Made by a program: the position numbers and the translations under genes | Assembly: GCF_000340215.1 (NCBI RefSeq) | Contig: NW_006921532.1 | Span: 4,601,126-4,665,125 of the forward strand | Direction: 5' to 3' | DNA length: 64,000 bases | Source of the DNA: Pseudocercospora fijiensis CIRAD86 | Taxonomy: Eukaryota > Ascomycota > Dothideomycetes > Mycosphaerellales > Mycosphaerellaceae | The notes under the pieces: model-generated | Database searches by the model: none | What the model was told of the DNA's origin: nothing | Seen by the model: the letters and a program-made list of their open reading frames with translations, nothing else | Shown here: positions 23,941 to 33,645 of the stretch, one piece after another | Numbering within the stretch: position 1 is the stretch's first letter | Layout of the letters: the number at the start of each line of letters is the position of its first letter

Positions 23941-25034
23941 GCTTCTCCTCTCGATTTGACAGCTTCCCTGTTCTTTGAGCGAGGCGTTGGGGATATGTAA
24001 AAACAATTTCGATGTTAGCAAACAGCATGCTGCAAGGAGTTGCTGTGGACCGCTTTGTTGAAATCAGGGTGCAGAGCTGAGCGACAATTTGGGCTTCCAA
24101 ATGTATTGAAAATGATTCGAATGGCTTTGCGGCATGGCGAATTGCCAGAGGCATGGCAAGAGAGCCTGGCTGCATTGCCCTTCGCGTGGTCTAGCTAACA
24201 AGTGAGACTACTCTGTCCAACGTCCTTTATTCCTTTGTTACATTTGATCAGCTGCTTTGTTTCACGCAACAATGCAATTGATTCAGAGTAGTGCGTTACG
24301 ATCTGCGGTACAGAGTATAAAAAAGTGAGATCCCATCAATGTACAGTTTAGATAGAACATGTTTCTCACTGCTAAGATAAATAAGAAGCTGTCTTCGCAC
24401 TTGTCTCCACCTGATCCTGATAACACGAGCTTTGGCAGGATGCCCGGCTACCGCCATCACTTCTTGCTAGATCAGGAAAAGGCTGGGCTAGACGCGGATA
24501 ATGCGAAGCAAGACGCAGGCCGTTTAGAGGAGAAGTGTCGAGAAGGTGTTCACAATGCCGTCAATCGACTGAATAAAGACATACGACGACGGAAGACGAA
24601 TCCTGAGGTCTGAGGGTGTGGTCGAGTTTTGGTCGATTCCTGGGTTGCTGATCTACACAGACGACAGTCAATACTGCTGCGAAGGAACAGGCATATTCGG
24701 TTTGCTATTTTCAGAGATAACGCATCGTAAATACAGCGTCAAGATGAGCTTTTACGAATCTTATGATCCCGTTTCTCCCAATCATTGTTCACGAATGCCT
24801 TCCGAGCTCACGTCCCCTTTCCTGGTTGATGAGCTGTCATAGAGTCTCGCTTCTGATCGTGGATATGGACTAGTTGATGATCTCCGCGAAATTCATGTAC
24901 AAAGAGAGTACGTATGCTGAGAAGAAAGACCACGAAAGATTGTTCTTCAGACAAAGAGCCTACAGAAGCGGTATGTTCTGTACGTTCCGCCGAAGCCCAA
25001 AACTTCGACAATCTTCAGTCACTCATTGAAAAGC
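23941..25034. other. Intergenic region downstream of RPF2
   Basis: One ATG-started frame (24359-24613, 84 aa, charged and helical, ending in IRRRKTNPEV) may be a small gene, but nothing in it matches a family I know, so I do not call it. The remainder shows no coding signal. Confidence 0.35.
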
Positions 25035-25517
25035 ATGTGTTGTCACAGTCGCGTAATATTTGCGACTTGCGGCCACAGCAGCTTTTGCCCGCGGCCTCTG
25101 GTGGAATGTCGACATGCGTCCTTCGATCCGTCCGTGCCTTGGTCCACAGGCTGCGAGATTGTGGCACACCCGTACAAGAGTCTGCGTCTCGACCAGCTAT
25201 GTCCACCTTGTCAGAAGCGACGAGATGCCTTGATTCGAGACATCGAAGAGCAGCAAGTGGTGAAGTTTGACGAGTGGCAGTGGAAGGTCAGCTACGGCAT
25301 GCCAAGTCATGGCGGGAAGGACTATTGGGGCAAGAAGGCTGAAGAGCGCGAGGCGGAGGAGAGAAAGAAGACTGAGCCTGCCGCAGATAGCAAACAGAAG
25401 AAAAGTACGTTGAAACGATTTAGTTGGCGGAGGAGTAATAAGAGGAAGAGTGAGCGATTGAGAGACGGGCACGTAGATGGAGATTTGACGCCCACGATTA
25501 GTTCGATTGTGGAGTGA
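25035..25517 (+). CDS. Small Cys/His-rich hypothetical protein
   Basis: 160 aa from ATG 25035. The N-terminal half has regularly spaced Cys and His (MCCHSRVIFATCGHSSFCP, a Cys-Arg-His, a Gly-Cys, then LCPPCQKRR), suggesting a small metal-binding or disulfide-rich domain. The second half is strongly charged (KKAEEREAEERKK; KRFSWRRSNKRKSERLR). Fungal genomes hold many short proteins of this style, but I cannot name the family. No signal peptide. The frame extends upstream of this ATG without another ATG, so an upstream exon is possible. Confidence 0.5.
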   Translation: MCCHSRVIFATCGHSSFCPRPLVECRHASFDPSVPWSTGCEIVAHPYKSLRLDQLCPPCQKRRDALIRDIEEQQVVKFDEWQWKVSYGMPSHGGKDYWGKKAEEREAEERKKTEPAADSKQKKSTLKRFSWRRSNKRKSERLRDGHVDGDLTPTISSIVE

Positions 25518-25753
25518 GGTTTCCACCTGGAGATCCACGGTGGCCACTCGAATTGGGTTTAGTCAGATTGAGCTTGTCGAACAGCATGCGACAGGCGTCT
25601 TGTGCAGAAACACCTCAGGTGAAGCACAGCCGGCGCCCATTGACCACAGCGGCACTCTTCACGCGAACTCGACGCTCTCAATAGCTACACGAGCACCGTT
25701 TGGACATTGTTGACAGGCCGAGCGCGGCCACGACACCTACAGACATCTCTGCA

Positions 25754-26122
25754 ATGCCAACACCAGAGTCCGAGTCCTTCAAGGCCGCAAAGCCGAAAGT
25801 CCCACCAACATTCGATGGCGTAGATTACGATGACAACAAGGCCCTCAAAGCGGCGCAAGACTCCATCATACGTGAGCAGTGGGTGCAGAGCATGATGGCG
25901 CGGTTAATCCGAGAGGAGATGGGCAAGTGCTACTACCGGGAGGGAGTGAACCATCTGGAGAAATGCGGACATTTGAGAGGTGAGTTCGACAGTTCTCTGA
26001 GAGATTTTTTCCTGAGCATCACCGCTGACAGCCGTGTAGAGCGATACTTGCAACAATTGAAGCACGCCAAGATCAAGGGTTACTTGTTCGAGCAGCAGAA
26101 CTACATATCGAAGTCGGAATGA
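25754..26122 (+). CDS. Complex I accessory subunit, 12-kDa fungal NDUFB10-like
   Basis: Membrane-arm accessory subunit of mitochondrial NADH:ubiquinone oxidoreductase. Exons 25754-25979 and 26040-26122, with a 60-nt intron (GTGAGT...TGTAG), give 102 aa. The ATG at 25754 starts MPTPESESFKA, the usual N-terminus of fungal homologues. Then VPPTFDGVDYDDNKALKAAQ, REQWVQSMMARLIREEMGKC and a second conserved Cys in REGVNHLEKCG; across the splice LRERYLQQLKHAKIKGYLF. The two cysteines resemble the intermembrane-space disulfide motif of NDUFB10. A likely splice acceptor at 25720 suggests an intron in the 5' leader. Confidence 0.88.
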   Translation: MPTPESESFKAAKPKVPPTFDGVDYDDNKALKAAQDSIIREQWVQSMMARLIREEMGKCYYREGVNHLEKCGHLRGEFDSSLRDFFLSITADSRVERYLQQLKHAKIKGYLFEQQNYISKSE

Positions 26123-26698
26123 GGAAGCGAATTCGCCAGGGATGCGTTACGAGAGAAGGAACAGCCAGAGGAACCAGTTTAAAGAGTCGCCCCAAGGTGT
26201 CCGCCACCACCTCGCGCCGACCTGTCTGGGCATAGAACTACTGTACAGATACTCGATTTTTGCGTTACTACTCACACGTTTCGAGCCCTCGATCAGCCTC
26301 GTAAACATGGATGCAGATAAATAGTTGTATGCGCCCATGAATTCGCGTCGCTAAAAGGAGCCTGAGGCATGACATCAGACACAGAAGTCGCCCTGACACG
26401 GCTCCATGCAGCAAACTCTACTGCACTGTGCATACTTCAAGCCGGCTAGCGGCGGAGCAAGAAGTAGAAGATGTGAAGCCTTGTGATTTTGGGGAAGGTG
26501 TGATCAGTTTAATCAAGATGATATTGCTGGGGGTCCGTGAACCCACTTCACAGTACTGTATCGCCGTACCCGATCCCTAACCTGAGCTGCAATGCTTCTC
26601 GCAGGTCTCGGAGAATACAGCCTAATCGTGATGTGCATAACACTCATCGCCATGTCTCAAACCTGGAACGCCATCGCTATACTGTAAGGCACCCATAC
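26123..26698. other. Convergent intergenic region
   Basis: Lies between the 3' ends of the complex I subunit and CSN4 genes. No gene, RNA or repeat was recognised. Confidence 0.4.
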
Positions 26699-28028
26699 TC
26701 ATGCACCAACCTGCTGCTCGTACCATGTTGGTTCCTCTCTCTGGAGGGCAGTGGTGATCTTCTCCACTTCTTCGGAGAGTCCGGCCACATTCTTGTCCCA
26801 GAGACGAAGCTCTACCTTCGGGTTGTTGGGCTCCTTAGTGTTGAAATGGATAATGCCAGCGATTTGATCGATGGAGCCAGACAAGCGATTGCTCTCAATC
26901 ATGCCAGAGGCGTAGACTTCAGCACGATCAGCATCCACGCCAAGCAGCTTTCCCAGATTTCCAAAGGTGATGTTGGCGTAAATCCGGGACACAGCAAGCA
27001 AGTTGTGCTCGAGTATAGCTTTGTCCAGCACAGTACTGCCATCCGAGGTCTTGGCAAGCTGATGCTCCTTCAGTCCGGCTGCGAACGTGGCAACCTCTGC
27101 AGGTGATAGGAGGCGGTCCAGGAAGATTTTCTCAAGGATACCTTAACAAGGATTAGTTGAGATGCGCAAGCAATGGACTAGTGACGCCAACACTCACCAT
27201 ATTCAGGAGCATCAGTTGCACGCTCGTCCTTGTACAGCTTGGCAAGTTGACGGCCACGTTGAGGTCCAGCAGGTGCAAGTACAGCGCATGTGATCGCGGC
27301 AGAAAGCGCTTGCAACCGCTCTTCTTCATCAATCACTGACTCGGTGGAAAGTGCATGGTATGCTGTGGATGCATCAAGGAAGCTTCGCTGCGAGTCGCTG
27401 ATACGTGCTTGCGATAGCTGGAATTGTAGGCGGGTGGCTTGGTCGGAAACGTTATAGATGATTTGCTTGATCTTGTTGAGATAGGAGACTGCGTTCGTAG
27501 CATCGTCTTCTTCGAGGTAGCAGCGGCAGATCCGCATCCAAATCTTCGCCTTCTCGTCGTCGCTGACTTGACGTTGTGAGGACTCGAGCGTGATGGTCTG
27601 CAAGGTCTTGGCCGAATTGGTAAAGTCCTCATCTGCTTCATACGCATCGGCGAGAATCAACTTCAAGTCGGTGTCTTGTTGCTCAAAGGACACGACCTTC
27701 GATCCGATGATCTGAAGAATCTGCGGGCTGCAATAAATTGTCAGCGTTATTCTTGATTGCGCATGTGTCTCGGAGCACGAAGTCCATACCCAGCCTCAAG
27801 CTTGACGGCGTTGTTTCCGTAAGTGCGGAATTGCGACACGAACGCCGATAGCAGTGGTCTTGAGCTGATGACGCCGACCGAATCAGATGTGATGCTTTGT
27901 ACGTAGGCAACGAGGTCATTGGCAACGTTTTCGGACGCCAATATTTCTTTCAGCAAGTCATCGTAGCCTTGAGTCCGTTGTGGCCCAGAGCCAGCTTCCA
28001 GCTGACTTAGTTGAGCAGCGATCGACAT
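26699..28028 (-). CDS. CSN4: COP9 signalosome subunit 4
   Basis: Scaffold subunit of the COP9 signalosome, which removes Nedd8 from cullins; in filamentous ascomycetes it affects development and light responses. Three exons (28028-27790, 27727-27198, 27141-26699) with introns of 62 and 56 nt give 403 aa. Helical TPR-like repeats occupy most of the protein (AKIWMRICRCYLEEDDATNA; RLQFQLSQARISDSQRSFLD). The C-terminal PCI domain contains VSRIYANITFGNLGKLLGVD and MIESNRLSGSIDQIAGIIHF, a CSN4 hallmark. The frame only fits when both introns are removed. Confidence 0.94.
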
Positions 28029-28576
28029 CTTGCGACAATTAGAACCGTTGCATGTCATAACGATGGGTCACTATACCTTGCGATAATTGCGCAAATGTTC
28101 GTCGGATGAAAGTACAAGTGAGTTGATGAAAGCGAGGCCCGTCGTTTGTCAAGTGGCGCTAGTGCGATCTCGTGCAGGGTTCAGGGCTTTCCTCAGGCAC
28201 ATCCTTTTCACAAGCATTGCTCGAACGTGAATAGGAAAGTGCATACATGTAATATCGAAGATGGTGCCGCAGAGACACTGGCTTCTCTGGCGGACGAATC
28301 ATTCGTCTATGGTCACTACGGATGCGCTATGCCGAAAGACTTGCCTTCGATACGTGATCTTGCATCCTCTAATTCATCATTCCTGCAACACAATATTGTG
28401 AAAGCAGTCCCGTCGGTCTGCGGTGCAGTCCTCAATCCCGGCAGTGGCTTGAACATCGATACGCCGTGCTGACTGTCGTCCTCCATTCTATCCACTTGTT
28501 GCGTCGAACGACTGCCCGGCTTTGCACATCTGCCTGCGAATATGGCTTTGCGGTGACCTCCTGCTTTCATCGGTTT
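28029..28576. other. CSN4 upstream region / copper-fist gene downstream region
   Basis: A 548-bp tandem intergenic spacer. Short open frames show no domain. The CSN4 promoter presumably lies in 28029-28200. Confidence 0.4.
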
Positions 28577-30064
28577 TCAAAGGTCACCTGCCGCAACACC
28601 CTTCACACCTCCACCAGCTCCATCACCTTCACCAGCTCCATTTTCACGACCATCTCTACCACTGCTTTCGCTATTATTGCCTGTTCCGGTGTTCTGGTTC
28701 GGTCCGACCAGGTCAGAGGTCAAGAACTCGCTGATGTCTAAATGCTGTGTTCCCTCGGGCAGTATCAGATCGTCATCCAGGTCAAATGTATCAAAATTTG
28801 GCTGCGTTGTGGCCGACGGTATTTCGATGCCTTCGAATGCGTCCCCAAACCCATGATTCTCTGTTCGAAAGATGTCGCCCGCTGCAAAAGCTTCTTGCGC
28901 GTGCGATGTACTCACCGACTGCTGCTGCTCAGGCACTTGAGAATGTATGCTGACATCATAAGTATTCGTTCTTGCAATTTTGATGGGCGCTGGGCTCGGC
29001 TGAACATCACGAGCATGTTTTCGCCCACAGCATTGGGCCCAGCTTCCCGTGCCATAGCTCTGGAATGGTGGCGGACAATTTTTGCAAGTACACCCACTGA
29101 GGCCGCAGTTTTGACAGATCGCCGACGGGAACTGATAACTGAAATAGTCCGCCCGCAATCGGTCGAGGTCGAATGCTGGAGGTATTTGCGGTGAGAGTGG
29201 ACCTGACATAGTATGGTCAAGCGTGCCATTAAGTCCGTTGCTTGCGGGGCCCATCGATGTTGGTTGGCCATGAGTGCTCTCGTGTTCAGGCCTGGGCGAA
29301 CGAGCATGATGCACGGATGGTGTTGAAGATTGGCAACATGACTGTTCTTCCTGTGGAAGACTCTCGAACATCGGATGGAACTCCTGTGGTGCGGGAGGTG
29401 CCTGGCCTTCCCATGTCAACACGTCAGGAGGAACATCATCTTGTGATCCCATTGGCGCCCCAAGTCCCATCACATCAAAGCGTGGAGTCAACGTCGTTGA
29501 CTGTGACGGAGAATATCCGCCATAAGGACTAGATATGGTTCGCATCGGCTGTACATGGCCGTTTGCGCTTGGAGTTCCAGGGCCACTGTGTATTAAAGGC
29601 GGTGGACTGGCTATTGCAGAGTATGCCGGAGTTGGCGGCAGAAGGGTTTGAGCTAGGGCAGCCTGCTTTGCTTCCAAGGCCTCTTTGGTTGGAAAGAAAT
29701 GGACAGTCGGTTTTCCGAGAGCTAGTAGTGTACTCCAATGGTCAGGGTCGAGGATACAGCAGTATCTCCCTTGTTCATCACAGCGGCATTCGCCACTGCG
29801 TTTTTCGCCCTTCTTCGATTTGTGAGGGCAAGCGGATCGCGCTACAACACACTTGCAGCCACCTGTAGCCCCGTAGCGGCATGTGCACGAATTCGATGGC
29901 CTTCCTGGCCTCTTGACCGTCCAGAATATCTTTGTCCGACAGACCGGTATGCCGCAAGATGTTGTGCGATGGCCTCGAATGCAGGACATACATGCCACTT
30001 TACATATCTGGTTCGTCCGTGAATCAATGACCTCAATGGTCTTGAATGGCTTCTCCTGCTCCAT
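28577..30064 (-). CDS. Copper-fist domain protein with atypical zinc module
   Basis: Single exon, 495 aa, with an in-frame stop just upstream of the ATG. The N-terminal domain has the copper-fist start Cys25-x2-Cys28-IRGHR-x3-Cys37 and the minor-groove hook KRPGRP (about 51-56), followed by a long Cys-rich stretch (residues about 57-105: CTCRYGATGGCKC, CPHK, ECRCD, YCC). In classic copper fists the fourth zinc ligand is the His of Cys-x-His; here residue 39 is Ile, with another Cys at 42. The middle is Pro/Ser/Gln-rich. A second cluster, Cys317-x2-Cys-x4-Cys-x-Cys-x2-Cys330, resembles the copper-sensing Cys motifs of Mac1/Cuf1-type factors. The C-terminus is acidic then Gly-rich. Likely a transcription factor for metal or stress genes; the regulated metal is not deducible. 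Confidence 0.85.
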   Translation of the reverse strand: MEQEKPFKTIEVIDSRTNQICKVACMSCIRGHRTTSCGIPVCRTKIFWTVKRPGRPSNSCTCRYGATGGCKCVVARSACPHKSKKGEKRSGECRCDEQGRYCCILDPDHWSTLLALGKPTVHFFPTKEALEAKQAALAQTLLPPTPAYSAIASPPPLIHSGPGTPSANGHVQPMRTISSPYGGYSPSQSTTLTPRFDVMGLGAPMGSQDDVPPDVLTWEGQAPPAPQEFHPMFESLPQEEQSCCQSSTPSVHHARSPRPEHESTHGQPTSMGPASNGLNGTLDHTMSGPLSPQIPPAFDLDRLRADYFSYQFPSAICQNCGLSGCTCKNCPPPFQSYGTGSWAQCCGRKHARDVQPSPAPIKIARTNTYDVSIHSQVPEQQQSVSTSHAQEAFAAGDIFRTENHGFGDAFEGIEIPSATTQPNFDTFDLDDDLILPEGTQHLDISEFLTSDLVGPNQNTGTGNNSESSGRDGRENGAGEGDGAGGGVKGVAAGDL

Positions 30065-30808
30065 GTCCGAGATCTACTGAGTCTCTCGGACAAGCAGAGG
30101 GCTCTGAGGAGCACAAGTCAGCTATCGTTCGTTCGGACTCAGCTGCAGCATGAGTGCAGACTATGTTCGCCTCGCACAGACGGGGTGCCGATATAATAAT
30201 GTCGAGGTATGCGGAATGCTCTGTATGGATTTCAATGGTTCCGCAAGACCAAAGACCAAAAGTAACATGCTGTCATACCTAGAATGAAGCATGCGGGGCG
30301 TTACAAACCGTTGGAAACTGACCTTTTTGATCGTTTCTTACGAATGAGCAGGTTTTCGGATAGACCCGCAGGCGCTCTGCAGAGACAGTCTGAGAATGTG
30401 CATCCAGAAGTACAGCTCCTTCTCAAGTCCGGCCTCAACGACGAAAGGGGCGGAAGCGTCTAGCGCCAGTCAGTCCTCGGAAAACTGAAGTTGAGAGCAG
30501 TGAGAGTCCAGGTCCCCGACAACACATTCACGTAGGCAGGGGTCGGTCCCGTCTTCCTAGCGTCTGAAACCTCGAAGTCCCGCTTACTAAAACTGGACAC
30601 CAGACCAGAGTCGACCTTCGACGATGTTCGTATCGCTCTGCTAGATATCACACGGTGGCGTGGGATACACTTGGCGTCAGTGAGAAGGTGCTTGGGCGGA
30701 GTTCAAAGACTGGCATCAATAGCGCACGTGGCGCGCAGCAGTCTCGCTTTCAGCCAAATCTTTGTGTGCGCATCTGGGCTCCAACTTCCTCGAACAAAAA
30801 CCACCTTG
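30065..30808. promoter_or_regulatory. Divergent region between the copper-fist gene and EFM7
   Basis: A 744-bp region between two genes transcribed away from each other. The EFM7 frame is open from 30671 but has no ATG before 30809. No named site recognised. Confidence 0.35.
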
Positions 30809-31798
30809 ATGGACAAGAACGATTCTGAGAGCGAAGGAGGCGAGGACCTTTTTCGGGAACCTGAAGATTATTACCAACCAGAGAAAAGCCCAACTGTCGT
30901 GCAGCATACGACAATCTCTGGGCAAAATCTGAAGCTGAATTTAATAGGTAGCAGTCCGTTGTGGGTACGTGTAGAATTCCTTTATCTCTCCTCCACCCGC
31001 TTCAATTCATGGCGTAAGTGCAACTGGAATAGAACGCAATTTCCTTTTGAATAAGAACAGCTACTTCTATATTCGTTGGTCGTGCGCAGCATCTGGCAGC
31101 AAATTTGGAAGCAAAATGTTGACGCTGTAGCAGGGCCATCTTTTGTGGCAGGGAGGCCGCACTGTTGCAGATTTCCTCGAGAATAACCAAAATGAGTACA
31201 TAAAGTCTAAGACGGTGCTCGAATTCGGAGCGGGTGCTGGTCTGCCAAGTCTCATCTGTGCCATCAACGGAGCAAGGCAGGTCGTCGTCACGGATTACCC
31301 AGAACAAGACTTGATCGATAACTTGAGACGGAACATCTCTGACTGTCACCTCCTGACAGACCCTTCAAACATCGCCGCAGAAGGCTTTCTGTGGGGCGGC
31401 GATGATACGATTCTCAAAGCTCACCTGCCAGACAAGCAACAAGAATCTGGCTTTGATTTGCTCATTCTCGCCGACCTCCTGTTCAACCACTCTGAACACC
31501 ATAAGCTGTTACAAAGTGTCCGATCCAATCTGAAGAAGAGTGCGGAGGCCAGCGCGCTCGTCTTCTTCACACCCTATCGTCCATGGCTGTTCGCAAAAGA
31601 CATGGCTTTCTTCGACCTCGCAAAAAGCGGCGGTTTTGTTGTGGAGCACGTCTTTGAAACTGTATTGAATAGCGTCATGTTTGAGAAAGACCCTGGTGTA
31701 AGTCTTCGACATAGTGCGGCTTGTACTTGACTAACTTGATCTTACAGGATGAACTGTTGAGGAGGACAGTCTTCGGATATCGAATGAAGTGGGCATAG
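30809..31798 (+). CDS. EFM7: Protein N-terminal and lysine methyltransferase EFM7
   Basis: S-adenosylmethionine-dependent seven-beta-strand methyltransferase; yeast Efm7 methylates the N-terminal Gly2 and Lys3 of elongation factor 1A. Exons 30809-30964, 31134-31697 and 31748-31798 give 256 aa; introns are 169 and 50 nt. The start block DLFREPEDYYQPE is typical. Splicing joins SSPLW to GHLLWQGGRTVADFLE. Motif I is VLEFGAGAGLPSL and the following acidic strand is VVVTDYPEQDL; LLILADLLFNHSEHHKL and FFTPYRPW are later motifs. The C-terminus LRRTVFGYRMKWA is encoded by a 17-codon last exon. The old name of this family, nicotinamide N-methyltransferase, is misleading. Confidence 0.93.
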
Positions 31799-31929
31799 TC
31801 CTTCAAGAATCACAATGCACGGCTGCTGATTTACCCTGATGGCATGAGGAAGAGATCGTATCTCCTTTTGAGATCGTCTTGCAGTCCCGCTCGTGTCTCA
31901 AATATCTCTTCGTTGTACAATCTTTCATT

Positions 31930-32427
31930 CTACTCCACGTCACCAAATTCTGCTCGACCAGCTTTCGAGTTGAGATATTCGTTTCTATGACCTTGTTAGC
32001 GTCTGCTCCACCAGCACGACCCGGAATGAGAGAAGCGCTGGCGCATTTCTCGAGGCCGAAAGCCTGTCGGACCGCGACTCACCTCTCAGTAGCCCATTGC
32101 ATACACTCGTACGCAATCAAGAGAGGAACACCCCAGTACAGGATTTGACCGCGTGTCCTTCGGAAGGTGTTGAAAATGGCTGCGTTGAATGTTCCAGCAA
32201 GTGGGTTTTGTCGGTTACCAGAAATGCCGTAGTGCACAATGCCCTTCTGTGGCATGGAGCCCAATGCACCCCATGGGCCAAGATATCTATGGAATCATCA
32301 AGTCAGCTCTGCGCGAAGATAGGCACTGAGTGACTGCGGCCGTCCAAGCAGTGCTGTTCCGGAAAAGAACTCACTGTCCCGGCTTTTTCTCTCCACCACC
32401 GGCTCTGAGAATCTGCGAAGCCCTCAT
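31930..32427 (-). CDS. QCR8: Cytochrome bc1 complex subunit 8
   Basis: Ubiquinone-binding small subunit of respiratory complex III in the mitochondrial inner membrane. Three exons (32427-32375, 32286-32083, 31984-31930) give 103 aa; both first-exon and last-exon joins restore family sequence. Exon 1 encodes MRASQILRAGGGEKKPGQ. Exon 2 carries YLGPWGALGSMPQKGI, NRQNPLAGTFNAAIFNTFRR and the single membrane helix ILYWGVPLLIAYECMQWA. The last exon adds NEYLNSKAGRAEFGDVE, the conserved C-terminus of fungal Qcr8. Introns are 88 and 98 nt. It is divergent from PHB1 across 308 bp. Confidence 0.94.
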
Positions 32428-32735
32428 CGTGACCACCTTTTTTGATATCGGGTTCGAGCGACCGGTAGACGTAGGCGGAGATTTGGTGGGATGTAGGTCG
32501 CGGGCGCAATGGCGTGTGGTGGATGGCCGGTATTCTGTTGACGTCGCTTTCGAAGTTCGGGAGAGAGCGGCGAAGGTGCTTGGTCAAGAAGTGAAGCCGA
32601 TTCTGATTGGTCTGCCCACAGCGTCTGTGCAATCTCATGAGCTCGACATCTACAGAACCTTGAAGACTGCACGAACAGTGGTGTTGTGCTTGTCCACCCA
32701 TCATCACCGGACACAGTCCGATTCTAACCTCGACA
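32428..32735. promoter_or_regulatory. Bidirectional promoter of QCR8 and PHB1
   Basis: Two genes for mitochondrial inner-membrane proteins start 308 bp apart on opposite strands. ATTGG at 32606-32610 is an inverted CCAAT box, the site of the HAP/CBF complex that activates respiratory genes in fungi; it lies 126 bp before PHB1 and about 180 bp before QCR8. TGACGTC at 32539-32545 is a near-complete CRE/bZIP site. Function of both sites is inferred. Confidence 0.45.
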
Positions 32736-33645
32736 ATGGCGACCAACGCTCTCAACAGCATTTACCGCTGGGCCATACCCACCGCCGCCGCATTCTCGCT
32801 GGCCTCCGCTTCCATCTACGACGTAAAAGGTGGCACCAGAGCTGTCATCTTCGATCGACTACGCGGAGTCTCAGACCAGGTTCAAAACGAAGGCACACAC
32901 TTCCTCATCCCATGGCTACAGAAGGCAATCACATTCGATGTCCGAACGAAGCCTCGGAATATCAGCACAACGACTGGCAGCAAGGATTTGCAGATGGTCA
33001 GTTTGACGTTGCGAGTGCTGCACCGCCCTGAGGTCCAGCAATTGCCGAAGATATATCAGGTGTGTCGACAGCAACTTAGCGATCTGTGACTTCAATCCGT
33101 GACTAATACTTCTGCAGAATCTTGGCCAAGACTACGATGAGCGCGTCCTCCCCTCTATCGGAAACGAAGTACTCAAAGCTATTGTTGCTCAGTTCGATGC
33201 TGCAGAGCTCATCACACAGCGTGAAGCAGTCTCAAATCGCATTCGCGCCGACCTCTTGAAGCGAGCATCAGAGTTCAACATTGCACTCGAGGATGTCAGC
33301 ATAACGCACATGACATTTGGTCGCGAATTCACTAAAGCTGTCGAGGACAAACAGATTGCACAACAGGATGCTGAGCGGGCACGCTTCATCGTAGAGAAGG
33401 CTGAGCAGGAACGACAGGCGAGTGTCATACGTGCCGAAGGAGAATCAGAAGCTGCAGAAGTCATTTCGAAGGCTGTAGCAAAGAGTGGCGACGGTCTGCT
33501 TCAGATTCGAAGGATCGAAACGCAAAAAGATATTGCGCAGATGCTGGCGAACAACCCGAACGTGACATACCTTCCAGGAGGCGGCAACGGAGATGGAGGC
33601 AGTGGTGGTGGCAAGGGCAGCTTCCTGCTCGGTCTCAGATCATGA
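32736..33645 (+). CDS. PHB1: Prohibitin 1
   Basis: Subunit of the inner-membrane prohibitin ring, which stabilises newly made respiratory subunits and modulates the m-AAA protease. Exons 32736-33059 and 33118-33645, intron 58 nt with a GACTAAT branch site, give 283 aa. An N-terminal hydrophobic anchor ([16 protein letters not shown]) precedes the SPFH domain ([19 protein letters not shown]-like [20 protein letters not shown]). The coiled-coil region runs from about residue 175 ([20 protein letters not shown]) to 240. The tail is Gly-rich and ends SFLLGLRS. Confidence 0.96.

Noticed and set aside
24359..24613. 84-aa ATG-started frame
   Set aside because: Too short and without family, codon or conservation evidence; kept only as a remark.
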